Shown here piece by piece: positions 51,020 through 63,640 of a stretch of DNA of 64,000 nucleotides. Made by a program: the position numbers and the translations under genes. The notes beneath the pieces were generated by a model. That model did no database searches, was not told the DNA's origin, and saw nothing but the letters and a program-made list of their open reading frames with translations. The stretch's first letter is position 1, and every line of letters begins with the position of its first letter. This DNA comes from Onchidella celtica (lineage: Eukaryota > Mollusca > Gastropoda > Systellommatophora > Onchidiidae): positions 14,978,617 through 15,042,616 of the forward strand of contig OZ007583.1 in assembly GCA_963931925.1 (NCBI GenBank), read 5' to 3'.

Positions 51020-51309
51020 ATGATTGCAATTGATTTTGTTCCCTGGAGTTATTTCTCTATTTTTGATATTGTCATTATTGTTGCTGTTGTAAATGCAACT
51101 AAATTTAAATGTTGTTTATTGCTACTAATGTTGTGCTGCTGATTTGCAGATCAAGGGCAAAATATTTTAAGATTTCAAGAACTAGTTGTTTGTTTCGTTG
51201 TTATCAAGTTTCCCTACTCGAATGACTATCAAAACTAACATAACTAACTGAAGTTAGTACTGAATGTAGCGACCTTAGTTATTGTTAATTCTACCTCCAT
51301 GTTTTTAAT
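51020..51309. other. unassigned stretch
   Basis: No feature recognised. Confidence 0.45.
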
Positions 51310-51512
51310 AATCTGAAGATCTTTTATACGTAGAAAAGATATAACAAATGCACACTTTGATAGTTGTTTAAAATGCATAATGGCGCTTAATCAAACAGTT
51401 TAACAGTTCCGATTTATTCTAACTCTTTAACGTAATATTAAAGCCGAACACGTTTAACGACGGAGTTCTCAGTTGTGCAAAAAAGTTGAGTTGGCTGGAA
51501 CAAACAAGTAAT
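51310..51512 (-). mobile_element. MITE family B, copy 3 (one end missing)
   Basis: Contains ctgaagatcttttatacg, acaaatgcacactttgat, gttccgatttattctaactc and aacacgtttaacg, and ends with gaacaaacaagtaatag. The other terminal repeat is not recognisable. Confidence 0.68.
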
Positions 51513-52159
51513 AGAGGTCTAGAGGTCTTTTATGGAGAGCACACTTCTTAGCAGATTATACAATTAAATTGGTCACAAAATAAAGAACGTGCCCTATAAA
51601 AATTTGCTGAGCTGTAAAGCTGTTAGTGTTATCTCTTTGAAATATTCATGTCTGTCACTTTAGTCCTGACTTTTGCTGGAGATGAATCATCGCATGGTAC
51701 GGTCACGATTTTGTACTAAATTCTGTGGGATTATTATCATTAATATTATTATTATTATTATTTTAATTATTTATATTTTGCATTATAATGTTTGTTAAAG
51801 AAAAGCGGCCAAACTGCAATTCTAGCCTTACATTAGATCATTCACCTCACGGCCAGAGATTAAACGGGGGCTCCACTGTGAAATTAGAAAACTAAACTTT
51901 ATATAATATGATGTAGGTCAACATAATAAAAATAACAACAATAAACTGAAAAAGGTTTCTGAGCGAAATATTCGTTGTTATTTTGATAACTTTGATCCTC
52001 ACCAAAAAGAAGAACCGGGTCCTAGAGAGGAAAATTTCTAAACAATTCCTGGACAGTCATGTGAAAACAGGGAGAGGAGGAACCATCAAAACCCCTGATG
52101 AGGACAGAAAGCACCACGACTACCGGACAATGAACAATAGTAATAATAATAACAATTAT
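51513..52159. other. unassigned stretch with ATT repeats
   Basis: An (ATT)n run lies near 51740-51765. No gene seen. Confidence 0.5.
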
Positions 52160-52610
52160 AGTATTAATAATTTGTATTTGTATTTGGATACTTCTTTAAT
52201 CCCATTTGGGAAATTTGCCTTTGTGCCATTGCAGCCCAGTTATAACTGGAGCAGGCACGTCGTCGCCACAGTGCAGCGCCGGTCGGCGGTTGTTGTTGTT
52301 GTTGTTTTTTGGTGGGGGGGGGGGATGACGGAGGAGAGGGGATGGTAGGGATGAATTTTATTTAATTTTGCCGGGCAGCGGCCTGTTCGGCCTGCTCTCT
52401 TCGATTTCCAACTGCCAAGATATCTTTAACGTGCGCAACGTGCACACGGGCCCTCCGAATTTTTCGTCCTTATCCGAGAAGACTAGGTACTCGATCCTAC
52501 CCCCCAATAGGATCAGGGACACGAAAATATGAGAAAAATCCCAAACTTCCAACATGCCTGCACCGGCCGGGTTTTGAACCCGGGACCCTTGGCATGTCCC
52601 CGATATGATA
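52160..52610 (-). mobile_element. tRNA-derived SINE, long subtype with alternative 3' module (copy S6)
   Basis: Read on the minus strand: B-box ccgggttcaaaacc (inverse at 52570-52583), gcaggcatgttgga, gatcgagtacctagtctt, ggagggcccgtgtgcacgtt and the gcagttggaaatcgaa segment. A C/A-rich linker follows, then gacgtgcctgctccagtt and an attaaagaagtatccaaat tail. Same order as 565-1016. The A-box side is poorly preserved. Confidence 0.75.
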
Positions 52611-52678
52611 ATCATTATTATTATTATTACTATAATCGGTGTGACTGCTTGCGTCATGATGCCAAATTATCGCGACCT

Positions 52679-52917
52679 CAGTGCTCGTTTATTTCAACTC
52701 CAATTTCTGCACAACTGAGAAATTCCACATTAAACGTTTGCGGCTTTAGTATTATGGAAGGGAATTTGAATAAATCGGAACTGTGAACAGTTTGATAAGT
52801 GCCATGGCGCATTATCAACAGGTGTCAAAGGGTATACTTGTTACGCCACTTTCACATACTATAAGATCTCCTTTTTTTTTTCTCCAGAAAATGGAGATAG
52901 AACAAATGAAATCTAAG
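52679..52917 (+). mobile_element. MITE family B, copy 4 (decayed ends)
   Basis: Contains gtgctcgtttatttcaactc, gaaattccacattaaacgtt, tgcggctttagtattatgg, aatcggaactgtga and ataagatctcc. Terminal repeats are present but diverged. Confidence 0.68.
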
Positions 52918-53752
52918 TTCGCTTTCGGTTTCGCTTTGTAGAGAGATTTTTTTGGTACCAGTATCAGGGTTAGTGTAAGAATTACGTTTATGTAATTAAC
53001 CATAACAGGTTTTTCGTTGGCGACATGGCCAAAACAACGAATTGGAAATCGGCCAGTTGGTAACAAAAACAGGAAACAAAAAACAGTTACATGTATTTAA
53101 CTACAAAATCCCAATAGCCTCTAATAAAAAGTATAACATATTTTAACGATAAACAGGTCAGATATTGGCGATTTCAGTTATTCGAACTCTCGACTTAAGA
53201 TTTGGAGGTAAAGTTGCCTTAAAGAATGATGACTGTTGCTGGCTCTTATTATTAATCACGTCACACTATGCTGTATATTTATTATTAATAAAAAAAAAAA
53301 CAACCTTGTCCCAGGCAGCAAGGAGCGAAGAGAGTGAATGATCGAGTGAGTTCTCTCTCCCTCTCTCTCTCTCTCTCTTTAAAATCTCTTGTTGGCATGA
53401 TTGTTATGTGTAATTTGATTGGGCCGTGAGGCCTACAATGAACTTGAAACTTGGTATCTGGAGGCAATGCCCGTAAAAGGTTACACGATTCATTGGGGCG
53501 TAGCAGATGTCGCAATGTCGCCCTTGAGTGGAGAAGCCATAGATATGCCGTGAACTGATATTATCTTGTATAAGGTAATGATACAGCGCTTTAACTGCCG
53601 AAATCTAATTATGTAATTGCTAATTATGTAAGAAATGATCGGCAATCAAAGTCCACGATGCTTTTATTTGCGTTCACTGCGACAGCTGGCCTATTTGAGA
53701 TGTTCTCCGTGCTGTGTTTGTGATCTCTTTAGGCTACAATCAGCCTCATAAT
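52918..53752. other. unassigned stretch
   Basis: No gene recognised. A short CT run lies at about 53353-53379. Confidence 0.45.
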
Positions 53753-54120
53753 TATTATAAAGGAAGTAAAGCATCCAATCATTAAAAGCTTTTAAAGCGC
53801 TGAGCCTTAAATTCTACAAAATATCATAATTATTATGCACAGAATGACGTAAAAATATACGTGGGCACATTTTAAAAAGTCTTCAGGTTCGCTATATGTT
53901 TAATAATTTGGTTGATTTTGAGCCACAACTGAGTTGAAATGAATCAAGTGTTCCAAAATTTTCAGCCGGAAAAAAAGACACATTTTCTTCGAGTAGAATT
54001 AAAAAGTATGACGGGAAATTTCCTTCTGCGCCCCACTCTACACATTGGTGATTGAAACTCAACTTAAAAAAAAACAACCAACAGTATATTTGTGTATTCG
54101 CCGAGTCAGTGAGCCAATTA
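53753..54120 (+). repeat. interspersed repeat A, copy 5
   Basis: From ttataaaggaagtaaagcat to ccgagtcagtgagccaatta, with all markers in order, including aattaaaaagtatgacggga. Confidence 0.78.
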
Positions 54121-54408
54121 GTAATATTAATGATCCCATGATATGAATCCAAGAAAGTGCATGCTGAATACTTTATCATCAGATGTCTTTGAAGTTTCTG
54201 AATGTAACTCTTTCTTATCAGTCTGAAGTCTGGATATGTCCACGCCATCAATACTACATTTTCCCTCAGTAAAGTGCCGCACATTATGCAAGATAACGGA
54301 GATCTGAAGACGGGAAAATATCGCTACCATTATCGCCGTTTCTAGACTTTGTAATTAAAAAAAAAAAGGCATACGCTTTTTCCTGTATGAGACACGAGAG
54401 ATTATACG
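54121..54408. other. unassigned stretch between two repeats
   Basis: No feature recognised. The A-tract is at about 54357-54367. Confidence 0.45.
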
Positions 54409-54653
54409 TTTGACGGGTATTTGTCACATTGTTGTATGTGACATTTTGACTTTTTATCATGAAAGTGGTACTTGACCTCCTAATTTCATTATGTAAAAGT
54501 GTCATAATTTCAATCGGGGGAAAACTTTTCAAGATAATGTGTTTGTGACGTCATATTCTTTGCGTTTTAGCCATTTTGCCGACCAAACTTCAGTCCTCAT
54601 GTTCTCGCAAAAGACAAAAATGCACATACAACAATATGGCAAATACCCGATGA
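54409..54653. mobile_element. MITE family C, copy 3
   Basis: Ends tttgacgggtatttgtcaca and ggcaaatacccgatga are inverted. The interior follows copy 1 in the same orientation (catgaaagtgg, cctaatttcatt, gaccaaacttcagtcc). Confidence 0.72.
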
Positions 54654-55597
54654 TTTATACTGTGCCTACGTAAACGATCTAATGGCAGCATAAATGACAA
54701 GAGCTATCCCAAATATTGCGACATGTTCATTTTCCTCCCTTCACATTGCACACTGAAAAAAAACAACAACAACAACACGTAGCATGAGAATAGGTTTCTA
54801 GAAAGTTTTTCCTGTTTTTCATATTTGCACTGTTACCTGTCTCACAGGAGCTCGTAAACTGTTCTAATGAAACACAATGCCTGTTAATATTAAAGGATTA
54901 AAGTGGAACCCAACAGCAACTGCTTCTGACTGTTGTCCCATGTTAATAATTATGTTCTTTGGATTGGTGAACTGAATATGAGTTGAAAAATACTATACAG
55001 TAGAAAACCTGAGAAAGTGAGAACTCAACTATTAACAATGGAAGCAGAAAGGTCTCACTTGAGTTGGTTTACATTTCAGGTCCGGTGCGGGTGGCCGGCT
55101 TAAAAAAAAAAAAAAGAAAAGACAAGATCAATAAGTATCTGTATATAGAAGCCACCGTAAATTTTGCACAGAAAAATTAGTAAGCAAAATAAACTACCAT
55201 GTCATTAATTTTAAGATAAAAAGTTCTTACGTGGAACTAAAATCACTGACTGGAGCTGAATAGCGTCAATATAATATTAGCTCTGTTTTTTATTATTTTG
55301 ATGGATTTTCTTTATTCTAGTGAAAATGTTACTGATGAGAAAATTGCTTACACTGTATCAGAATTGAAGGCCTTCAATAATAATTACATTTGCTATTACA
55401 AATTACAGTGTTCTTGTTGTTTTGTCGCTGACTTTGCAAAAATACTTTTTTTTCCCCACGTTTCAACTTAGTTCTAAGCCGTGCTGGCAATTTTTATACA
55501 CGTACGTGTGCCCGTGTTTTATGTGTGTGTGTGAGTTGTGGAATGAGAAAGAGAATGAGATAAGAACAAACAAGAAAAGAGCGCTAGCGTGGGCTCA
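54654..55597. other. unassigned stretch
   Basis: No gene recognised. An A-tract lies near 55101-55113. Confidence 0.45.
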
Positions 55598-55792
55598 TTA
55601 AAATGTCCATGCGTACGGAAACGGCAACAGAAACGTCAAAAACCCATCAGTAGTAAAAAGAAAGATTGTTTCAGGTGTAAGGAAACGGCGTTCCAGTACT
55701 AATGAAACTTGTCTCTCTATTTGCACTACTTGAAAGGCTTTTGACGTTTCCGTAACCGATTCCGTTTCTGTACACATGGAAACGCAGCTTAA
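55598..55792. mobile_element. palindromic MITE family D, copy 4
   Basis: Left catgcgtacggaaacggcaa and right ccgtttctgtacacatggaa with acgcagctta are inverted. Inside are aacgtcaaaaacccatc and its inverse gcttttgacgtttcc. Confidence 0.72.
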
Positions 55793-56030
55793 AAGTGAAA
55801 GTGGACCTCCGTTCTGAAACAGGCTGAATGTTCATGAATCCTCAACTAAGGATGTTTAGAACAAGAAAGATGTTTACGCCAGTGACTGAAGTGATTGGCA
55901 CTAGCGCCACATTTTAGGCCTAACAGTCAATTAACTAGCAGGACCTGGCATGGAATTAATGGCAAACCTGATGTTGTTAGCGTTACAGATCCAGGGCTAC
56001 CGTTATTGGGGGGAAATCAGCAAGTTTTGC

Positions 56031-56395
56031 CATCACAAATCGATGGTGTCAGTCACAAATTTAATGGGCCAACTCCGAGATTTTCATAACCCGATTTTTA
56101 CTTATTTTGCAGATGATGCCCAGCTACATCATCTCCATATAATTATGAATATCGTAAAGATTCAGCCAACACACATAAAGGAATAGTATTGCTTCAAATA
56201 AAAACGACCAACTCCATTGGTCCTTTAATTTAACAATGCAACAGGGCCAAGTCATTCTAAGTCTGAATCAGTCCACATCGAACTCCTCGTAACAAAGAGT
56301 GGCCAACTGCAAATATTGCTTTACAATGACGTTATTTTTGACAAAGGTGTAGTTTTTTGTTGTTGTTGTTTTTTGACACCATGTTTTTCAACATG
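56031..56395 (+). repeat. interspersed repeat G, copy 2
   Basis: Matches 18310-18672 in order (tcgatggtgtcagtcacaaa, ccgagattttcataac, tatcgtaaagattcagccaa, ccaactccattggtcc). Confidence 0.65.
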
Positions 56396-56471
56396 CTTTT
56401 CTTACAATATTTTAAATCTAGAGTTGAAATGGTCATTGATAGTTTAATAAAACAGCCTCTGATGTAAAATT

Positions 56472-56768
56472 TTACTCTTTGGAGATGGCCAGTTTGTGAC
56501 CAGCACCATCGAAATGCTGTATTGGGTTTGTGATTCGGCCTTTGACGCTAGTGTCATCTGCACATGTTATAACATGCATATCGTCTAACCCATTCTTACA
56601 TTGACTGGTGTAAATGGCGAACAGGGCAAGGGATAATGCGCTCCTGTGTTCGATAAAGAGGGTTATATCACGGTAATAGCCAGATTTGTTCAGTCGTGCA
56701 AAGATAATTTTCTTACATTGAATACGAAGAACATCAGAGAGGTTGTAACTGATTTTTTGGACAAACAT
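56472..56768 (-). pseudogene. decayed reverse transcriptase fragment of a second non-LTR retrotransposon type
   Basis: A 98-codon minus-strand frame has a short stretch that reads like RT palm motifs B and C. SALSLALFAIYTSQC (about residues 43-57, normally a GSALSP.LF..YT..C block) is followed by MHVITCADDTSVKGRITN (about residues 64-81, normally a KYADDT.V.G.I block). The catalytic Asp pair of the ADD motif is kept. The residue before it is Cys where Tyr or Phe is usual, and the Pro of motif B is Leu. The core match covers about 56526-56645. Upstream and downstream codons do not continue an RT. This block style fits the L2/CR1/Rex-like group better than the LINE at 28.8 kb, but the assignment is inference. 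Confidence 0.6.
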
Positions 56769-57382
56769 GGCGCCTTTACCACTGCTAAGCCTTGAAAACG
56801 AAACTGCTGAGGGAGCTGAAAATTATATTTGAGGTTACATTTCCAGTCCAATCTAGATTGGCACATATACAGAGCTCAAATTTATGTAGTGTGGGAACTT
56901 CATACAGATTTTTCCTAGTTACGAAAAACATGAATAAAAAACAGTATTCACCAAGTCTAACAAGACTAAAAGAAGAAAAAAACGTCGCCATATTTAACAC
57001 GGCCAAAAAATCCCATTTATCAAATAGACAGAATCCTGAAAAGCCTTCGAAGCCTTTGCCCTATATCTGCTGATCTGCCTCTGGATTTAACGTGACCTGT
57101 CATAGTGATTGAAAGTAGGGAACGCGCACAAAATTCTAAATATACCTCGAAAAAAATGCTCAAATATCTGTTCTAACTGACTTAATAATAGACCAGAATT
57201 GACCGTTCAGCTTTCAATGAAAAGAAACTATAAAAAATGCACCACGTACTATTTATAAATTCCAACATGACATCCAGTGACAGACTGTGTAGACTGTTAA
57301 TATCGTCCCAACAATGGCTCTCCATCTGCAGAATAAAAGACCCTCCTAAAAGTCTTACTAAGGTTTGCAGACTTTTCTCGTT
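56769..57382. other. unassigned stretch
   Basis: No gene recognised. It may include unrecognisable parts of the RT fragment on its left. Confidence 0.4.
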
Positions 57383-57590
57383 CTCAGTTCTTGTTTGTTC
57401 CAAATCCACGTTTTGCCCTACCAAGAAAGTCGACGTTAAACGTTGGCGGCTTTAGCATTATGATAGTGAGTTAGAGTAAATCGGAACTGTGAAACAGCTT
57501 GATGAGTGCCACAACGCATTTTAAACAAGTGTTTAGGTGTGCATTTGTTATACCTCTTCTAAATATTAAAGGGCTCCAGTTTTGTAGAAA
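57383..57590 (+). mobile_element. MITE family B, copy 5 (3' end missing)
   Basis: Left terminus ctcagttcttgtttgtt at 57383-57399. Then cgacgttaaacgttgg, cggctttagcattatg, aaatcggaactgtgaaacag, attttaaacaagtgt and tgttatacctcttct. The expected right terminal repeat is absent. Confidence 0.72.
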
Positions 57591-60500
57591 TGTTTAAGTA
57601 CAAAACTTAAAAAGCGATTTTCTAAACCAGTGCTGATGAGGGGGGGGGGGGGGGGTAGGATAAAACAGAAATACTCGTAGATAGTGAATGTTTTTTGAAC
57701 AGTCTTATAAACAGGTATTCTCAAGCAAACGTTGGACAATGGACCACGTCTCGATACAATGTCACCAGGTTTGGGGTCAAACCAGCGCTAGAGCTTCTCA
57801 AATAGATCCCAAACGCTGCAGCTCAACGATATATTAAAACAATCTTAAAGCAACTGCTATGTGTTTTTCAATCAAGCAGCAATAGCATAAATACGCGGGC
57901 ACAGTCATGTAGAGGAAAGAAAAAACTAAAAAAAAAAAAAAAAACAAGAACATCAAACGAAATTGCTAATGTTCTTTTAAAATGTGTTATCGACCTTTTG
58001 AAATGATCTATCGAATATCACTTTACAACTTTCTATGCTTCAGGGCAGAGCTGCACTCCCGGGGGGGGCGTTTTACAAAGGAAATTTGCACTTTCCACAG
58101 GTTGTTGTTCTTTTTCTTCTATTTCTTTCTCTCACTTTATTGATGTCTTCCCTTCATAGGTAAACTGTGTCGGAATGGAAACTGAATCAACTCTTCAAAT
58201 GCTGCACCAATGCTAAGGCGGGTGTAGATTTTCTTCCTTCTGGCAAGGCGGTTGCTGCGGTAGCATTGGCCACGTGTTCGATTCCTTTCTGCGTCACTTT
58301 TGTTTGTTCTTTCTTCTTTCACTCCGGGGCTTTTCTGAGCACTAACTAGGCAAACGCTTCTAAACGACTCGTTTTTTGTTTTTTTTTGGTTACACAACAT
58401 TATCAAATTGCTTTACCATTATTAAAACACAAAAATATATGAATAACTTGATTGTCATTAAAATAGTGTCCTCACATCGCATCTGTAAAATCAAGTCAAT
58501 TGTCAGATGTCATGGTAAATATTTTATCAAGAATACACTGTTGACGCTTTTCGGCGGTAGCTTTCACTGTCTTATGCCCTGAAAATAAAGTTGGCTGATC
58601 AATGCAATTTCATAACACTCTTAGGTCCACACAAAAACTGCATTATCCAGAACTTCTGTAACATGCAGACCTGGTTTTGACCGGTCAGAGAAAGGCAAAC
58701 GAATATAAATGTATCGTGTAAAAATATCTCCTGAAACATTAGAAAGTGATTCAAAGATGGGACAGTGGGCATCGGGTGGTATCTTTCAATTAATATGGAC
58801 TAAATGGTTAGGTAATGATTGAAGGAACCTTCCTAGAACTCGTAATGTGGACAGTGCCCAGAGGGCATATTCTGGGCGATGACTGGAAAAACTTTCCGTA
58901 CAACCAGTGGCTCTAAATCGAATGTTCCAACCTCTGTCTGTGTTTACAAATGGTCGGGGTTGCTACGAGACAGACTCTGCTGTGTGTGTACCAATCATTT
59001 TCTATGATGATCTGAGATAAATCAATTAAAGACACAGGACAGACATCAAAGAGCAGCCAGGTATCTTGAACGAAAGTATAGCTCACGCTGGACTGGTAGC
59101 GGTAAATTGATACTACCACAATTAATGAGTTTGTTAGTTGTTGTTTTTTCAATTTATTTTGTTACAACAGGGGGTAAGAATGGAGAAGAATACAATGATA
59201 ATAATTATTTCGATGTTCACAAACACATCGCCTTCTGCTTCACGTACCAGCTTATCAATAATTCCCTCATTTTACAGTAAAGAGTTTCAAACTTTTGATC
59301 AATTTTGTTCTTCTTGGACGTGGCAAAAAAGTTTCTGTTTATAACTTCAAAATTAACGAAGATATTGATGCGTCAGTTTGTGGGAATAGAGATCTTACCG
59401 TGGGCAATGACAAGTAGGCGTAACTTGAAACCACCCAAAATCATCGGTACGACAATATAATATGACATTGACGACGAAGTGTGCACAGCTAATAAAACAG
59501 GCTAAAAATTCAAGTTTGTAATAGTATCTGATGAGTGACATACCTGGCAGTAGCGATTAGGTGAGTGTAATTACAGCTAAGAAGGGAAATGAAATTATAA
59601 GAGTGTAACTTGTGAAACTGAATAGCTCTTGATTTTCTTATATGCACAAGGTAACAACACCAAGATGCCCCTAAACTTTCAAATCGTACAATCAAATTGG
59701 AGCAAATAATGACTAAAGACTGGAGACCAATTGAGCACAGTCATGACTGTGAGAGCCAGGGTACCAAAAAAAGCGCTATAACTTACTGAATGAATTTTTT
59801 TTCACAGAGTCTGCGGCATGTACGCATGAGCTTTGGATTCCGAGACAAAACAAATTATAATCTAACATAATAAAAAACAACAACTCCAAAGTGGTGTCGC
59901 GCATTGAGGTCTAGTTTCTAGCGGATTCACTTGAAATTTTAAACACAGTTTACTTTCAGACCTAAGACGATTCTTCGAAAGTTTGGCAGTTCAACGAATT
60001 GTCGACGAATTTTAGAACAAAAACATCCGATAATTTTATTTCCTAGTAAAAATAAAAATAAAAATCTAATAGATCAGGAAATCTAAAAGTATTTGATGGA
60101 AAATATGAATATGAAAGAAGAAAAAAAGCAACAAAAAAAAAATGAAAAAGGGCTTATGGTTTTTGCCTTTAACAATTTCTAACTATTCAAATGAATAAAG
60201 ATAACAGTGAAACGGAAACTGAAACAGAGATTAAAAGTCTCTATTGCAGTATAGACATCCATACTGTGCGACACTACAATAATTATTATATGTGCACAGT
60301 CAGCAACATTTTTTTTTAGCTGATTACAAAATTGTGTAGAAATACTTCTCAAATTGTTACCCTCACCAGCATCAACACGAAGAATATTTACCTTCCTTTT
60401 CCTTCACACCAGCAAAGAAAAACCGCACGTACAGAATCCAAACAGAACTGCGACGATGGCAGAAATTGTTATCCTAAAACACACAGAGAAGCAAATAATA

Positions 60501-61324
60501 GAACTGTCATCACTCACGCGGTTCCAAGTTTCAAAATTTTCACTTGAAAAAAGCGTTTTTCGCTCCCTTGTTTTGCAGTTCTGGTCGGACAGGTGAGCTC
60601 TTGGCAAGTGCAGAGCCAAGATATCGATTGTACACAAATTAAATCATAGTAATAATAATGATGATGATAATAGATCAATAACGCCACACCTTTCAGTGAA
60701 ATAAAAATCCGGCCTGGCCCAACCCCGTGAGTGGAGGATGATTTCAGCATGCGCGGGGCGGGTGAGAGAGTGAGCGAGTTAGTGTCGAAGCCTGGATAAA
60801 TGTTAGAAGAAGGTTTCCCTTCCAGCGTGGAGCCGACCCGGGCCTGCTGGGGCGTACGTCATCTACTTCGCCACAGATTTCAGCACAGAACGATTGACCG
60901 ACAAAACTAACGAATGAATGAAAGACACAATAAAACCTATGAATTACTATGAAAATCTTACGGACCAAAAGAAGCATACACAAGAATCATTCAGGTTTTC
61001 ACTAATTTAAATGTCCTGACGTGGGAAAAACAATAAACTATTCTCGCAATCTCATCTGAGAGGATTGGGGAGAGGCGAAATTCGTTTCTAGGGTGGGTAG
61101 ATGGAGAAAAGGGTGGGGAGCCAGGGTGGATGTGTGAAAAAGGTTGTCGGTGGTGGTGGTGGTTGGGGGGTGGTGTTTGTGGATTTAAGAAAAGACGAGA
61201 AAGGGGGCAGGGGGGGGGCTGTTGTTTTATTGACAGCGTTCACTTTTCTCACCCGGCCAGCAGTTTGATCCAGCTATTGATCCAACCACTCGGGGAGTGA
61301 AGGCGTCGCTTCACGTACTTGCCC
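57591..61324. other. unassigned 3.7-kb stretch
   Basis: No defensible gene or family copy. A G-tract lies at about 57640-57656 and an A-tract near 57929. A GC-richer patch at about 60715-60880 stands out (see findings). Short open frames have no recognised domain. Confidence 0.45.
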
Positions 61325-61378
61325 GACGGGGGGGGGGGGGGGATGGAAGGGAGAGGGAGGGGGAGGGGGAGGGGTTGC
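61325..61378 (+). repeat. G-rich tract with quadruplex potential
   Basis: A run of about 16 G is followed by at least four further runs of three to five G separated by one to four bases, then gcggcggcggccgc. It satisfies the usual G3+ N1-7 pattern several times over. Confidence 0.75.
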
Positions 61379-61862
61379 GGCGGCGGCCGCTACTTTTACT
61401 TGGGGGTGGAATCGGAGGGAAAAATCTTTATTTCCAGCGGCGTTGTGTGAGTAGAGGGCAGTAATTTTACTCATCTTTCAGTCGCCTATCCACTAGTGGC
61501 CGTGCAATCATTATTGTAACGGTGCCCAGCAGGGCTGCTCTCTTAGGTCATTTTGACCCTTTCACACAAGAGGCGGTAAGTGGGAAAAAAAAAAGAAACA
61601 AACAAAATCATCTATTTTTGAGGATGTTAACCTTCTGGTGACCAGACAGAGACTATTTGATCGAAAGCTACTCAAACGTGAAAAAAAGCAAAAAAACAAC
61701 AATAATTGTTTTTGAAAGGACAAACTCTTGCAACATTTGTTAAAATGTTTTATCACGAAAAGTCAATAGTTCATGTTGATCTTGAATTAGAGCGTATTCT
61801 TAAATAGAGAAACGGGGACTGGGTGACACATTTCTAGTATAATACACTGAGATACCAAAGGC
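61379..61862. other. unassigned stretch
   Basis: The first part is CpG-containing (ggcggccgc). No gene recognised. Confidence 0.45.
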
Positions 61863-62399
<537 letters not shown>

Positions 62400-62862
62400 C
62401 GTTTTATCTATGCAGAACTATTTGTCCATGTAGTCACCAATGACATAAACCGTTCTGTAAAGCCAAAGAAATGAAATCAATGCCACCCCATAGGAACAGT
62501 GTCACATGACGGGAGTAGGAAATACCATTATCATTAAGTCCACTGTCAGCTAGCTCGGGGGGTAATGACATTGTGTTAATGGCGATCCTACCAATGTGAT
62601 CATGAGCAACAGAGATAATACTATTAACTGCGAGCACCCCGAGATGTGCTGTGCAGAGTACACGAGTGAAAGTACGGGCGTCTCTTTTGCAGGTGTCGGC
62701 AAGTAGGGGGAGTAATGAATGCGAGTCCAGGTTGAGATGATGTCTCGTTGACACATTGTGCATTGTGTCTTCATGTAATAGTTGCCGCCCCTGTACTGCC
62801 CAAATTAATATAATTACCTCAAACTTTCATTATATTATAAACCGTGAACCTGGGGATGGGGT
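62400..62862. other. unassigned stretch
   Basis: No feature recognised. The 109-codon minus frame at 62434-62763 has no motif. Confidence 0.45.
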
Positions 62863-62978
62863 CTTCTTTGGGGGGAGGGGGTGGGGCTCGGAAGGGGGAG
62901 GGAGGGGTGGCAGAGGCCCAAATCCACTCCTACTTTTTTTTTTTTTTTTTCGACCAGGAGGAAAGGGGGGGGGGGGAG
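62863..62978 (+). repeat. second G-rich tract, followed by a T-tract and a G-tract
   Basis: Runs of three to six G spaced by short linkers (62865-62920), a T18-type tract at about 62934-62950, then about 13 G near 62966-62977. Confidence 0.75.
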
Positions 62979-63382
62979 GTATGATCAGACACACTACACG
63001 ACTTGAACAGCAACATACAAAAAGAAGAGAAATGTGTTTATTTTAGAAGTGTGTATGTTTGTTTCATATTATTCTAGAAACACACACACACAGAAAGACT
63101 CTGGCCCTATCACGAAATCGCACGAAATTGCCAAAGGACAAAAGTTAACACGAAGCAGAAAAAATGTCTTACCTCAAATATATTTGTTTTCTTCTTTAAT
63201 ATATATTATATTATAAATATGCTTTTTAAAAATTGAAACAGTGTAATATGTTTTAATTTTTTAACCAACAGACAAACAAAAAAACAAAATAAAAATGTTC
63301 AGGGAGTTTATAGAATAGTTGGCAAAAAAGACTTCTCGTCGGCGGTTCCACGAACACATTTGTGTCATTTCTTGATGAGAGC

Positions 63383-63640
63383 GAGCGAATTCCACGTTGT
63401 GTGTATAATTTGTGTGTATGTTTGTATGTGTGTGTCTGTGTGTATGTGTGTCCCAGAAGCTTTGTTCTATCCTCTTGAGAAGTGTCAATGAATAGTTGTG
63501 GCGTTCCGTGATTATGGGGAGCGAACTCCATGACGTGCGCATTTGTGTGCGTGTGTGTGAGAGTGTGTTTGAATGTGTGTATGTATGTATGTTCCAGAAG
63601 GTTTGTTCCATCCTCTTGAGAAGTGTCAGTGAGTAACTTT
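63383..63640 (+). repeat. tandem duplication of about 138 bp with GT core
   Basis: Two copies each start with gagcgaa(t/c)tcca (63383 and 63519), pass through a (GT)n-rich centre, and reach ccagaag(c/g)tttgtt, then cctcttgagaagtgtca (from 63453 and 63594). Offsets of 136 and 141 bp differ because the GT parts differ in length. Confidence 0.8.

Noticed and set aside
56100-56150. YFADDAQLH reading in repeat G, like an RT catalytic motif
   Set aside because: The other copy (near 18378) reads YYTDDAPLH, and no flanking RT block is visible in either copy, so I treat the resemblance as chance.
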